From NCBI GenBank assembly GCA_036346225.1, contig JARFIW010000968.1, positions 1 through 64,000 on the forward strand: a stretch of 64,000 nt of DNA. Reading direction: 5' to 3'. Below are positions 46,182 through 57,504 of this stretch, one piece after another (the stretch's first letter is position 1; each line of letters starts with the position of its first letter). This DNA comes from Platerodrilus igneus. Taxonomy: Eukaryota; Arthropoda; Insecta; Coleoptera; Lycidae. Made by a program: the position numbers and the translations under genes. Under the pieces are notes generated by a model. The model saw only the letters and a list, made by a program, of their open reading frames with translations. It had not been told where the DNA came from and did no database searches.

Positions 46182-46599
46182 GTAAGTTTGAGTCACTTAT
46201 TATTAATCTACAAAATCAATTCTAAAGCATGAAACAAAAAATTTAGAGAATTTTTAGACTCGATGGATTTCTCTCTGGCAAAACATTTTTGACTCTTTTT
46301 TAATAAAATTGGAACACATCTTGGTTTACATGATTGCCTTGCACTTTCTAAATTTGTGATTCTTAAGAACATTGGCCATTCTTCTGTAGCTGATTTTATA
46401 CTTCTCAAAAAATTTAAGCCCGAGGTTATTGAAAAATATTAGTGAAATCTGTCAAAACCTTATTCTGAAGTTAATTTAGATTACTAAAACACGCTTCTTA
46501 GGAAAACTGTAGTCATAAAAACAACAATCAAGAGCCTGGAGTGAAACTTAAATATTTCCAGTAGCGTAATTTGCAGACTATACTAACAAAAATGCAGAT

Positions 46600-49500
46600 C
46601 AATTGAACAAAAATTAGATGAAATTCGCTAACAATTGTTGACAATTGCACGCAAACAAGATTGCACAAACTAACAAACACTTTAAAAATTGTACATTAAA
46701 TAACTTCGTTATTATTTATTTTATGAATAATTTCGGGAAATTGACCACTGAAGAATAATGTATACACCAAAATTATAAATTGAGACAATTGCAAAAAATT
46801 GTAGCAAATTGCATAAAATTCAGACAATTATAAAAAATTGCACTCAATTACAAAAAGCTGCAGACAATACAAAAATTATAGGAAATTGCAAATTCGTAAT
46901 CGATTGTGGACGACTGCAGGCAGTTACAAAATTGTGCACACTAACAAACATTTTCAATGCATAAACTTAAATAATTTTGTTATTATTTATTTTATGCATA
47001 ATTTCGGGAGATTGACCAATGAAAAATAATGGGTACATCAAAATTATAAATTACAGTGCAAAATTTCAAATCAACATTGCAATAAAAAATTGCACCAATT
47101 AAATCAAAAAAAATTATAGGAAATTGAAATTTCTCAAACAATTGCAGGTAGTTGCAGGCAATCACAAAATTTTGCTGATCAGCAAACATTTTCAATAGTT
47201 GTACATTAAATAATTTCATTATTATTTATTTTATGCATAATTTCGGGGAACTGTCCACTGAAGAAAAATTTGCACGCCAAAATTATAGTGCAACAATTGA
47301 AAAAAATTGTAGTCAATTGCACAAAATTGCAGACAATTGCAAATTTAAAAATTGGTGTCACTAAAAAATTGTATAAAAATTGCAGACAATTGCATAAAAA
47401 TTTATTAGACTTACTGTAAAATTTACAGGAACAGTTGCAAAAAATCGGACATTTGCACAAAATTACAGACAACTGCAAAAATTACGGACAACGGCAAATT
47501 CACAATCAAATGTAGACATTTAAAGCAATTACAAAATTGCACACACTAACAAATATTTTCGATAATTTAATATTAAATAACTTGTTTACTATTAATTTTA
47601 TGCATAATTTTGGGAATTATCCGCTTAAGAAAAATCTGTACATCAAAATTACATTTGCAAAAAACTGTAGACGTATGCAAAAAACTACTGACAATTGTAA
47701 AAAAATATGAAACATTGCACTTCGCAAACATTGAAGGCAATTACAAAATTCCACACATTAACAAACATTTTCAATAGTTCTACATTATATAATTTCATTA
47801 TTATTTATTTTATACATAATCTCGGGGGATTGATCAATGAAGAAGAATGTGCGCACCAAAACTACAATGCAGACAATTGCAGAAAATTTCATTCCATTAC
47901 AAAAAAATATTAAGCATTGCAAGATTTTCGGACCAATGCAAAAATTACAAACACTTGCAAAATATCGACTATTGCAAAATTACGAGCATGAAAATTCACA
48001 AACAATTGTAGACAATTATAGACAATTACAATATCCATATATTGATAAACAATTGTACATTAAATAATTCCGTTATTTTTATTTTATACGTATTTTTAGG
48101 GGTTACTACTGAGGGAAATGGGAACGTCAAAACTACTGCAGACGATTGCACAGAATTGCAGACAACTGTAAACAATGCCTAAGTTTGTAAAAAATTGCAG
48201 GTAATTGCTGAAATTTCAGACAATTGTAAAAATTACGGACAATAACAAAAATTACAAGCGATTGCAATAATTAACGGCAATTGCAAATTCGCAAACAACT
48301 GTAGACAATTTTGGGCAATTACAACATTGCACACATTGACAAAAATTTCCAATAATTGTACATTAAATAATTTCGTTATTATTTATTTTATACATAATTT
48401 CGTAATACAATTTCAGAAAATTGCACAACCAAATTTAAGCAATTGCAATAGCAATATAAAATTGCACAAAATCTGGCAAACAATTACAAAAAATTGCAGA
48501 CACTACAAAATTGCAAACAATTGCAAAAATTATGGACAATTTCCAATATTACAAACAATTGCAAAAATACGGACAGCTGCAAAAATTACAAACGATTGCA
48601 AAAATTACGCGCAATTTCAAATTCACAAACTACTGTAGAGAATCGTAGGCAATTGCAAATATTGATAAATATTTTCATTGTGCATTAGATAATTTCATTA
48701 TTTCTTTTATGCATAATTTCAGGGGCTTATGACCGAAAAAATGTGTGCACCAAAATTACAATTGCAGAAAACTGCAGCGACTTTGTAAAACTTGCAAACA
48801 ATCGAACAAAATTGCCAAAATTGCATAAACTTACAAAAAATGCAGACAATTGCAAAAATTGTTGACAACTTTAAAAATTACTGACAATTGCAAAAGTTAG
48901 AGACGATAGCAAAAATGTGGACAATTGCAAAAAATTATGGGCAATTGAAAAAATTACGAGCAACTAAAAATTGGCAAACAGCTGTAGACAATTACAATTT
49001 TCAATACATTGAACATTAAATAATTCCTATTATTTATTTGATGCACAATCTTGGAGGTTGACCACTGAAGAAAAATGTATACACCAACATTATGATTGCA
49101 AAAAATTGCAGGCAGTTGCAAACAATTTCAGACAATTTACACAAAATTGCAGGTAATTGCACAAAGTTGGAGACAATTGCAAAAATCCCCAGACACTTGC
49201 AAAAAATTGCAGGCAACTGCAAAAATTACAGGCAATTGCTAATTTAGAAACAATTGTAGGCAATTGCATGCATTACAAAATTGCATATATCGACAAACCT
49301 TTTCAATAATTGTAAATTAAGTAATTTTTGTTGTTATTCATTTTATGCATAATTTCCGAGGATTGATCACTGACGAAAAATATTCAGACCAAAATTACAA
49401 TTATAGATAATTGCAAAAACACGGACAATTGCAAAAATTACATACAATTGCAAAAATTACCGTAAATACAAATTTGCAAACTACGGTAGACAACTCCGGG

Positions 49501-49990
49501 AAATCGCAATATTGCCCATATTGATAAACAATTTCAATAATTGTACATTTAATAGTTTTGTTAATATTTCTTTTGTGCATAATTGAGGGGGGGGGGTACC
49601 CTTGGGGAACAATGTGTACACTAAAATTGCAACTGTAGAAAACTGCAGACAATTGCAAAAATTGCAATAATTGCACAAAATTGCAGATGGTTACAAAAAA
49701 TTGTATAAAATTACAGGCAACTGAAGAAATTGCGGGCAATTACGAATTCGCAATCTATTTTAGACAACTACATTATTGCATACCTACACAAACATTTTCA
49801 ATAATTGTACATTACATAATTTAGTTACTATTCATTTAATGCATAATTTCGGGGATTGACCACTGACGAAAAATGTACACACCAATATTACAATTACAGT
49901 CAATTGCAAAAATTACAGACAATTTGCAGAAATACGGGCAATTGCAGGAATTACAAACAATTGCAAAAATTACGGGAAATTGCAAAAATT
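46600..49990. repeat. AATTGCA-rich satellite, about 12 higher-order units
   Basis: Each unit of 210-370 bp has a conserved core resembling TTATTATTTATTTTATGCAT AATTTCGGG followed by TGACCACTGAAGAAAAATGT, then a long run of degenerate ~13-17-bp motifs such as ACAATTGCAAAAATT. Cores begin near 46707, 46977, 47218, 47585, 47797, 48071, 48373, 48691, 49027, 49327, 49560 and 49825. Hundreds of AATTGCA/CAATTG-like words occur. Frames seen inside are artefacts of the repeats. It lies in intron 6 of the peptidase gene. Confidence 0.9.
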
Positions 49991-50382
49991 TGAAACCATA
50001 CAATAAGTTAAAGGTTTGATCAGAGTGCGCGACAATCTAATTTAATTTTTATCTGAGCGAGGCAAGCAATAAATCAAATAAAATGATTAGAAGAAAATGG
50101 TGTCCTAATTTAAAGAGAGACTTAAATACGTGAATTTATGTTGTTGCTTTCGAATGTCTTAGTAAAGATTTACTGGAAACCTTTAAACATATTTATTAAA
50201 ATCTGACAACTTAAAGATTTGAACGTGTGAAACATTCTAATTAAATTATTCTAGGAGTCGTTTTGTAAAGTACAGAGAATTGGTTTCTTTTAAATTTGTG
50301 TATTTCGTGAAGCTTGTTAGCGTTGGCCTCGTATATAGAAATAACTTACTATATGTATACACAAATCTTTTTCGTACTTGTA

Positions 50383-50675
50383 CTGGTTTTCAAGCAGCAT
50401 TTTTCACAATTGCACACATGACACATGGGTAATACGACATCTTCCATCCCTTGAAAAAGCAGTCAATATTGACAAACCTATTGTCATAATTGCACAATCG
50501 ATTAATTTTTGATCTTTTCATTTTTTGCACTAATTTTCAAGCAGCATTTCTTCACAATTGCACATACGACACATGGGTAGTACGGCATCTCCATCCCTCA
50601 AAAAGCTGTTAATATTGACAAACCTATTGTCACAATTGCACAATCTATTAAACTTTTACCTTTTCATTTTCTGTA
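50383..50675. repeat. Tandem duplication, ~145-bp unit
   Basis: Two adjacent copies share TTTTCAAGCAGCATTT, CACAATTGCACA, GACACATGGGTA and TTGACAAACCTATTGTCA. They may be an outlying offshoot of the neighbouring satellite, since both carry CACAATTGCACA. Confidence 0.85.
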
Positions 50676-51389
50676 TCTTCTGTAGATATAGCAAATTAAT
50701 CTTTCAATAACATGGATTATGCAAAATTTTTAATCAACCCCAGTATGACAGTATTAACTTGGTCAAGGTTGCTGTAAAAAGATCGTCTCTAGGAGACCAC
50801 GTTAAGTTGATACCTAACAACTTTCGATAAAAAGTCATGTATATTTTCTTGATTCCTTTTCCAGTAGAATTATCCTAAAAGAATTCCCATGCTGCCATTT
50901 TATTTCTTCACTACCACTGGAGAATCTACAAAGTCCGTGGAAGATCTTTCTGTTATTCGTAATTATAACTTCTAATTTATGTTTGTATCCTCTTGAAAAA
51001 GGCGATAATTTGTTAATTAACTTTGTGTACTTGTTGTAATAAGTTTTCTACTTCGTTTTTAATTTCCTCAGGGCTTCCTTTTAGGTCGACTGGTTAATCG
51101 TCACCTCCTTCGATTTCACAACATTTTCGTTAACAATGATTATTTTGCTCGGGGCAATTATATTCATATTTACCTCTTGTACAAATATATCCTCAATAAC
51201 ACATCTATCTTCAATCTCGGAATTACTAGGAATTCGTCTTGACCATTTGTTTTCGCTATTTCGTATCTACATTTACGCTTGTTATCTACTTACTATTTCT
51301 AGCTACCAAATGCATCTTTATTGGAACTATATTTTACAAATTTATTTGAAAGTAACGTTTCGTCATCTGTATCTACTAAGAACTTTACC

Positions 51390-52090
51390 ACTTTTTTCAA
51401 AGTTCATTTCGTTTATAGGCAGTATAGATTCATTATTGTCGGTGTTTACTTTTCCTTCTATGTGGCATTGAATAATTTCCCACGGATATCCATACCGTTG
51501 CGGACAAAGTTGGTACTACGTTTGTCTGCCTAAAAAAATTTGTTTCAGTAAAATAAATAAAACTAAAAGAAGCTTCAGGGTGTGGCAAATAGTATGAAAG
51601 TAGGAAAATGATGGTAAATTTTAGGTCAAAGCGAATACCAAAAGTAGAGGTTGAGTGGCATAGGGATCTAAATCACCACTGACAATAGTGGTGCAGTACA
51701 AAAACCGCCCAATAAAAAAAGCCTTGTAAATCCAAAACATAATAACTCTAGATGATATAAAGAGATTGTCGGAACCTTAGGTCCGCCGGTTATCATTTCA
51801 TTTATAGACAGAATAGATTCATTACTGTCAGTGTTTACCTTTTCTTCTATGTGGAATTGAATAAATTCCTGCGGATGTCCATACTGGTTGCAGACAAACT
51901 TGGTACTAGGTTTGTCTGCATCTAAAAATATGTTTCCCTCAATTAAATAAAACATAAAATATTTCGGGGTGAAGCAAATAGTATGGTTATTCAGAGTCAT
52001 AGCAAATACCAAAAATAGCTGTTGAGCTTCATTGAGAGCTAAATTACCAATGACAACATTGGTGCAGTCCAAAACCTGTCCAATAAAAAA
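51390..52090 (-). pseudogene. Unrecognised coding-like sequence, duplicated in tandem
   Basis: On the - strand, 52072-51668 is open for 134 codons and includes FVCNQYGHPQEFIQFHIEEK. A diverged copy of the block at about 51800-52090 lies at 51400-51710 and has lost its frame. Splice-like AG near 51922 (TTTTTAG/ATGCAG) and GT after HIEEK would make a ~85-bp exon. I do not recognise the family. Codon composition looks protein-like compared with neighbours. It sits inside intron 6 of the peptidase gene, antisense. Confidence 0.4.
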
Positions 52091-52163
52091 CCTTCCAATC
52101 TAAAATAAACCGGATGATATAAAAGATTGTCGAAACTAACACGTACCGGTTATCATTATACCG

Positions 52164-52615
52164 TTAGGTATTCAATATTCGTAAGAGTAAATTAGGAAGA
52201 AAAAGCGTTAAAATGTAAGTTGCAGAAGAGTGTTTAAGATCAACTGGGTAAACAAAGTAAGAATGGGATCTAAGCAAAAGAAGGGATCTAGCAAAAGACA
52301 ATGTATACAAGAAGTTTATAAAAATTGTAGGAAAATGAAAAATTTGTAGTAAGAGTATATTACAGTACTTAAAAAGCCAATTTAGGATTGGCAGCTGGAG
52401 GTGGCTGTTCAACAAATCCTATGGTTAAGATTAAGACAACCTTTAATGTAGAGAATATAGAGAGTGGTTCTAGAAATTCCAAATTAAAGACTTCTATAAA
52501 CTTCTTCCAATTTTCACGCATTTGCCAATATTCACCTGTTGATGGAATATGCACGCAAAAGTTTTATAAGACGCGGGAAGTTGCAAAATAAAATCGATTA
52601 CTTGAAGATAGGATC
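52164..52615 (-). other. Possible upstream part of the unrecognised - strand sequence
   Basis: Open stretches on the - strand include WQMRENWKKFIEVFNLEFLE and hydrophobic segments further down, with an in-frame Met near 52554 and MEDPIF near 52615. They could be exons of a membrane protein related to the block at 51390-52090, or chance. No family was recognised. Confidence 0.25.
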
Positions 52616-53241
52616 TTCCATCTGTTGAGTTTTTGTTTTTTGTTGCAAAGTTCATCATGGCTGATTAAATAATCACTTCAACTAATTAAAACCCCCATTT
52701 TAAATAAAATACAAATAACAATTTGCGGAACTGCATCAAAAGACGTACGACGATAAAAACATTTCATTACTGGTTTCTCGATAATTGCTCCTACCAACCA
52801 AATGTCAAAAGTTCACTTATATATTATTCAAAATTAAGTACATTAAGATTATAGGATAAACTGTCAATAACACTATCCATCGTGTTCTCTTTAAAGTGTT
52901 GGTAATTTATTAATGGTAGTCAAAATATTTTAACTCGATTAAATTGTACTATTGGCTTATAACTAGGACGTATGAAGTAAACGTCTGTAAGCTGACTAAA
53001 TAGAAATTTTTGCATGAATTTGCCATCTTGATTGACCTTTACATAGGCAAGTTCATTACTATTAATTTGTCGCAGCATTTAATAATATAAACTTAACCTA
53101 ATGCCATCAAATACATTCGTAGGCGTAAACGTCTAAAACCTTTGGAAACTTCTAATACAGAAAAAACAAACTGTAAAATGTCGCTTTGCAGATAGGTTCT
53201 TTAAAGCTTTTGTACAACTGTAATAAATGTATTTATTTCAG

Positions 53242-53400
53242 TGGCACCAACATTCAAACGATTTTTTGCAATTGGAATTAGACTCTGCAGTATTCCGTAT
53301 AGAAAAGTATAGTGAACGTCTGTGGCAAGTTGTATCAAGTGATTGGATGACAAGGATCCTAGACAAAAAGTATTTAATGATAACAGTAATAATATTATTG
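53242..53400 (+). CDS. M13 gene exon 7, one-base frame slip
   Basis: The acceptor TATTTATTTCAG leads in phase 0 into FLQLELDSAVFRIEKYSERL and SSDW. A five-A run at 53365-53369 then shifts the frame. The downstream frame reads FNDNSNNII and ends in phase 1 at a GTAAATG donor, which fits exon 8. The family has 'VNAFYxPxxNxIxFPAGIL' here. The slip at a homopolymer could be an assembly error. Confidence 0.78.
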
Positions 53401-53453
53401 GTAAATGTAAATACTATGCATTAAGCTGTTTCTTAATTCATCTACTTATGTAG

Positions 53454-53696
53454 AATTTCCTGCTGGTATCCTTCAACCTGTCTACTTTGACGAAAACCGT
53501 CCTAGATACATTAATTTTGTTAATAAATTTCATTGGTCACGCGATTACTCACGGATTTGATGACCAAGGAAGACGATATGATAAAGAAGGAAATTTAATA
53601 GACTGGTGGAATAAAGAAACTAACGATGCATTTTTGAAAAGAGTGCAGTGCATTATAGAGCAGTATGGTAATTACAGTGTTCCTGAAGTTGGACAT
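53454..53696 (+). pseudogene. M13 gene exon 8: zinc-binding region, catalytic Glu lost, frame slip
   Basis: After a 53-nt intron, the exon begins EFPAGILQPVYFDENRPRY, strongly conserved in M13. Between INF and the zinc motif about five bases are missing compared with the usual spacing, so the frame changes. The motif then reads IGHAITHGFDDQGRRYD: both zinc-binding His are present, but the catalytic Glu of HExxH is Ala (GCG at 53541-53543). It continues GNLIDWW and YSVPEVGH. The donor CAT/GTATGT at 53697 is phase 0. Confidence 0.85.
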
Positions 53697-53746
53697 GTAT
53701 GTGATATTTAGGTGATTACTTTGTATATACGTTATTGTATGTTTAG

Positions 53747-54085
53747 ATAAATGGAGTCCGAACACAAGGAGAAAATATTGCCGATAATGGCGCTGCAAAG
53801 GAATCTTATTTGGCATACCAGGATTGGGTGAAACACCATTCCGAAGAACCTATACTTCCTGGCCTTGATTACAGTAGTAACCAACTTTTCTGGATAAGTT
53901 CAGCCAATATATGGTGTGCGAACTCTAGCCCAGAATATATTAAGCAACAGATAATAAGCAAGCACCACAGTACTAACGAATTCCGTGTGTTGGGTTCGCT
54001 TCAAAACTTGGAACAATTTGCTAAAGATTTTGAATGTCCACTTGGTTCACCAATGAATCCGATCAAGAAATGCACCGTATGGTAG
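53747..54085 (+). CDS. M13 gene exon 9: C-terminal part and stop
   Basis: After a 50-nt intron, the exon begins INGVRTQGENIADNG, whose Glu is the third zinc ligand and whose Asp stabilises the active site. Further on are QLFWISSANIWC, FRVLGSLQNLEQFAKDF and CPLGSPMNPIKKC, ending CTVW-stop, the C-terminal CxxW of M13 enzymes. The frame is intact for 112 codons. Confidence 0.93.
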   Translation: MNGVRTQGENIADNGAAKESYLAYQDWVKHHSEEPILPGLDYSSNQLFWISSANIWCANSSPEYIKQQIISKHHSTNEFRVLGSLQNLEQFAKDFECPLGSPMNPIKKCTVW

Positions 54086-54126
54086 AGGTTAGGATTTATT
54101 TAAACACACTCCTTACACGTGTGGTT

Positions 54127-54132
54127 ATTAAA
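54127..54132 (+). terminator. Candidate polyadenylation signal (ATTAAA)
   Basis: ATTAAA lies 42 bases after the M13 stop codon. It is a common variant signal, but such words are frequent in AT-rich DNA. Confidence 0.3.
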
Positions 54133-54329
54133 TTAAGATAAACGTCAATATTATACCGCTACATTCCTATAAATTAAAACTGGCCATCCTATCCTGTGAA
54201 AGAAAAAATGTTCAAAAAGTATTACGTATTTAGGTGTTTTCTAAAACACAGTGGTTGAAGGTCGACTAAAGAAAGTATACAGAAAATTGTCTGCTGTATA
54301 TTCAATTGGAGGCGAGTCTGAGTAGTGGG

Positions 54330-54425
54330 TATGCGTGTAACTACTATACAAGGTGCCGGGTTTGAAACAAGCAGGTTCTCTTGAAAATGGTAGGCGAGCA
54401 TTTTTTACAAAAATACGCCCTCCTT
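54330..54425 (+). mobile_element. SINE fragment
   Basis: ACTATACAAGGTGCCGGGTT...GGTAGGCGAGCATTTTTTAC and ACGCCCTCCTT repeat the B-box-adjacent and early-body portion of the SINE at 36370. It is truncated at its 3' end. Confidence 0.65.
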
Positions 54426-55204
54426 AAATATAATTATTGTGATAAATAAATGTGTTCAAGCCGTGGTATATTTTGTTGAAGGTGTTCCGCCCATGGTTTA
54501 GTAAGTATTCTCGAAGTTTAAGAACGTTAAAGTTATAAAAGTATTTTTAACAGCATATGAGGCCATTTATCTTCTTCGTCCGGAATGAAAAGCAAGTGGC
54601 TGTACGTGCTTATTTAGAGACGTCAATCTAAAAATATTAATTATAATATAATAGATCCAACATTAGAAGTTCAAAATTTAAAAGGATTTTAAAAGTTGAT
54701 TAGATGGTTATTTCTAGTTGTTGTCAGTTTGTCAGATTCTTAGTACACAACGATTTCTTTTTCACGAAAGTAGTTTACTAGTATTTAAAATAAGTTTTAC
54801 TGGTTTTTCAATTAAAGTTATGTACTTTAGGTGCTCCTTTCATTCTCATTTTATGTTTATATTTATGTTCTGTTCACTTGGTATTTGTTCTTTTGGATTT
54901 TAATAGTAGTTCTGAAACATTGGTGATTGAGGTGTTGTGCAGTAGACTTCGTAGATAAATTTAGGAGGTCAGCTTTAGTACCATTTACTTTTACAAGTAG
55001 CAGTATTGGATTCTTCCTAAAGATAGAATTGACAACCTCTGTAACTCTGCACTCCGGTGCGAGCAACATCATTGTAGCTTGCCAGCAACAATTAACAGTC
55101 TATTCTGTCGATCCACTAATACTTCTAGGTTAATAACTACTCGAAAAAAAGGCGAATAGAAAAAATATTTAAACTTCAAGAGTAAGTAATATGTTTTATT
55201 TAAT

Positions 55205-55350
55205 TTATATGAAAAACCGCAAAATGAAGGTTCGGTGTGTGAGTGTTGCCATGCACGTTAATGATCCCTACCTTGCTTGAGCAGCAAAGGTTCGATAAAG
55301 TTAAAAATTTCCCAGGTAAGAAAACACTCGCTTCCTAGGTAAAGAATCGT
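55205..55350 (+). mobile_element. SINE 3' fragment
   Basis: GTGTGTGAGTGTTGCCATGC, ACGTTAATGATCCCTACCTT, GCAGCAAAGGTTCGATAAAG and CCCAGGTAAGAAAACACTCGC match the body and tail of the family at 36370. Confidence 0.68.
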
Positions 55351-55389
55351 TTGGCAAGTATTGGAAAATCAAATGAAGTTTACTATAAA

Positions 55390-55590
55390 TTGGGTGGATA
55401 CTTGGTCTAGTTGGTACTGTTAATCTACTAAGCCCAAGGATCAGGGTCCAATACCGTAGGTAAATGTTGCGCAATGTATATATCCCAACTTACTTGGAGC
55501 AGAAAGGATTCGGCAAAATTCTAAATTTCAAGGTAAAAAGAACTCGCTTTTGGCCAATGTAGTACCTTCAGGTGTAGCATTCGAAAATCA
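55390..55590 (+). mobile_element. SINE with visible A and B boxes
   Basis: TGGTCTAGTTGGTA near 55402 fits a pol III A box. GGATCAGGGTCCAATACC about 35 bases later is a degenerate B box. The body then gives GGATTCGGCAAAATTC and AACTCGCTTTTGGCCAATGT as in the copy at 58700. Confidence 0.68.
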
Positions 55591-55599
55591 TATTAAGTG

Positions 55600-57500
55600 A
55601 ATTCTCGATTAAACATGTTAATGCTTTTTATTCCTCATCCCTTTAGAAAGCAAATAAGCATTACCGTAAGTATACAATGTGGTAAAAAGAGAAATAAAAG
55701 TTTAAACATATAATCTTAGCTAGGAGTGGAACTACTGGTGGTGCAACGTTAAGCTTGGATTTTGATTCTATTTTATCTTAACCCTTCATAAATTATTTCC
55801 AATAATTGGCAAGCAAACTCAGAATAACAAGCCTCATTTCTGGAAGAAGTCAGAGCTCAGTTTGTAATGTTAAACCTATAACAAGCAAAGATGGCTTTTT
55901 GTCGGAATTTACAATAATAAATACTAGACCTGTAGGGGAGATTATTAAAAATAGATTTACGAAGCATGAATGTCCAAATCTTTAAAGCCAAAGAAGATCA
56001 GTACAAAAATAACTATAGTTGAAACACTATGTTACATAGTAATATATGGAAGAGCAGTGTAACTTATGATTGATAAGAGATTTGGTTAAATGCACTCATC
56101 TTAGATGCTACAGGCTTGAACTGTATTATATTAAAAATAAGTAAGTTGGACTAATTCTACAGAAAATCATCCATCAAAACCGTTGTAAATCGATCTAAAC
56201 ACGCCTTTTCAAAAATCCAACTGCTAGATTTATAACCTAAAACTTCTGTGCCGCCCAGGAAAATACCCGAGAAATAAGTTACAAGTTCAGTGAAATCATC
56301 TATACGATCTCTAACTAACGTAGACACCCACCTAGGAACGCATAGAAACAAGGCCTAAAAACAACTAATAATCTGTCTTAAGTCAAAATGGGCTATTTTA
56401 AAATAAAAAAACTCACTACCCTAAAACAGTTTAATCAAAACCATTGATATACTTTCGTATACAAGGACTGGTAATTCTGGAAAACATAACTTGTTATCAA
56501 AAGGGCGGAGACATTAGTATGTAACGGCAATATCATATGCCTACTGGTATGGCATCTTAGGGTCATGTTTTACATGATCTAGCGTCACTCCTGAAGTTCT
56601 TGAATTTCAAATTCCTGCATGCCCTAAGCGACCATTGTTTTAAATCGGGTTGGTAAAACTGCACATGCGTAAAACCATACACCAGCAGATTAGTCGAAAA
56701 CAAAAGATGCGGTTTAGTGGTTAATACTCTGCAGCTGTAACCGAATCGACAAGACCGACTTTTTGTCATTCATACAGTGAATTCCATCATCTTGCACAAA
56801 CAATTGCTCATCTGTATTGAGTTCTTGTAGTTACCTGAATCGCCACGCGAGAACCTTTTGCACCAAAGGCGTACACGCAGTCACCCAAGCTTTACATAGA
56901 CCAGTGAATTCTATCCCACACTGGGATCAAAGCTTTATAGCCGCAAGTAATATTTCTAATAATTTACTATAGTCAAAAACTTTGAATTAACTTACTATCA
57001 CTATTGGCTAGAACTTTATTTTTGTGTTAACGGAAAGCGACGTCATAGGCACGTAGCCATTAAGCAGTGCAAAGAAAAGTACAATGTAGATGCCTAACAC
57101 GTAGGCAACCACACTCAAAGCATTTGTAAGTACATAAGTCAACTAGTTCCCAGACAATTTACTATAGACACAAAAACTTTGTATTATACCTTAATGCGTA
57201 TTACTATAGACCAAAAGCGTTTATCTTCTTAAGTTTTTCCCACTCCCGCGGGATCGAGCGCTCATCATAGAAAGCGCTACTACTCCTCTATTGGCTGACA
57301 TAATCTTTTTCAAACTGACGTCGGGTGAACGACGTTATAGTTGACCAGCGACAGGTATAAACTTGGCTCGTTATTTGAGTTACACCCGAAATACGGTAGT
57401 GAGACGTTATATCGCATAGTTATAGTGAAGCACATTCTAAGTTCTTTTTGTATACAAGGTTAATGGTGTTTAGTTTTTATTTATGTTTGCCTTTGCCTAA
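55600..57500. other. No gene seen
   Basis: No coding-like frame with a recognised family was found. Small frames at 56157-56351 and 56563-56769 on the - strand are unsupported. Confidence 0.45.
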
Positions 57501-57504
57501 GTGC

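Larger units (their letters stand above)
5187..54085 (+). pseudogene. Secreted M13 (neprilysin-like) metallopeptidase gene, nine exons, probably disabled
   Basis: M13 peptidases are zinc ectoenzymes or secreted enzymes that cleave small peptides. Exons: 5187-5272, 15171-15672, 38740-38913, 38968-39188, 39242-39400, 45924-46181, 53242-53400, 53454-53696, 53747-54085. Junction phases (2, 0, 0, 2, 2, 0, 1, 0) agree on both sides, given a one-base slip in exon 7. Conserved family landmarks occur in order: N-terminal CDNFYKFACGG, IDQPPLG, RRTPKR/VQANY, LDDKKLEEY, EFPAGILQP, HxxTHGFDDQG, GENIADNG and the terminal CxxW. The predicted signal peptide with no membrane anchor indicates a secreted type. 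Defects: an in-frame TGA and further frame breaks in exon 6, a one-base slip in exon 7, a frame slip in exon 8 and Ala in place of the catalytic Glu. Some slips lie at homopolymers and could be assembly errors; the E-to-A change and the exon 6 lesions do not. Confidence 0.72.

Noticed and set aside
46600..49990. Spaced repeats resembling a CRISPR array, and open frames rich in Gln, Asn and Lys
   Set aside because: Eukaryotic context, units and spacers are the same low-complexity words, repeat length is variable, and there are no cas genes. The frames are repeat artefacts.
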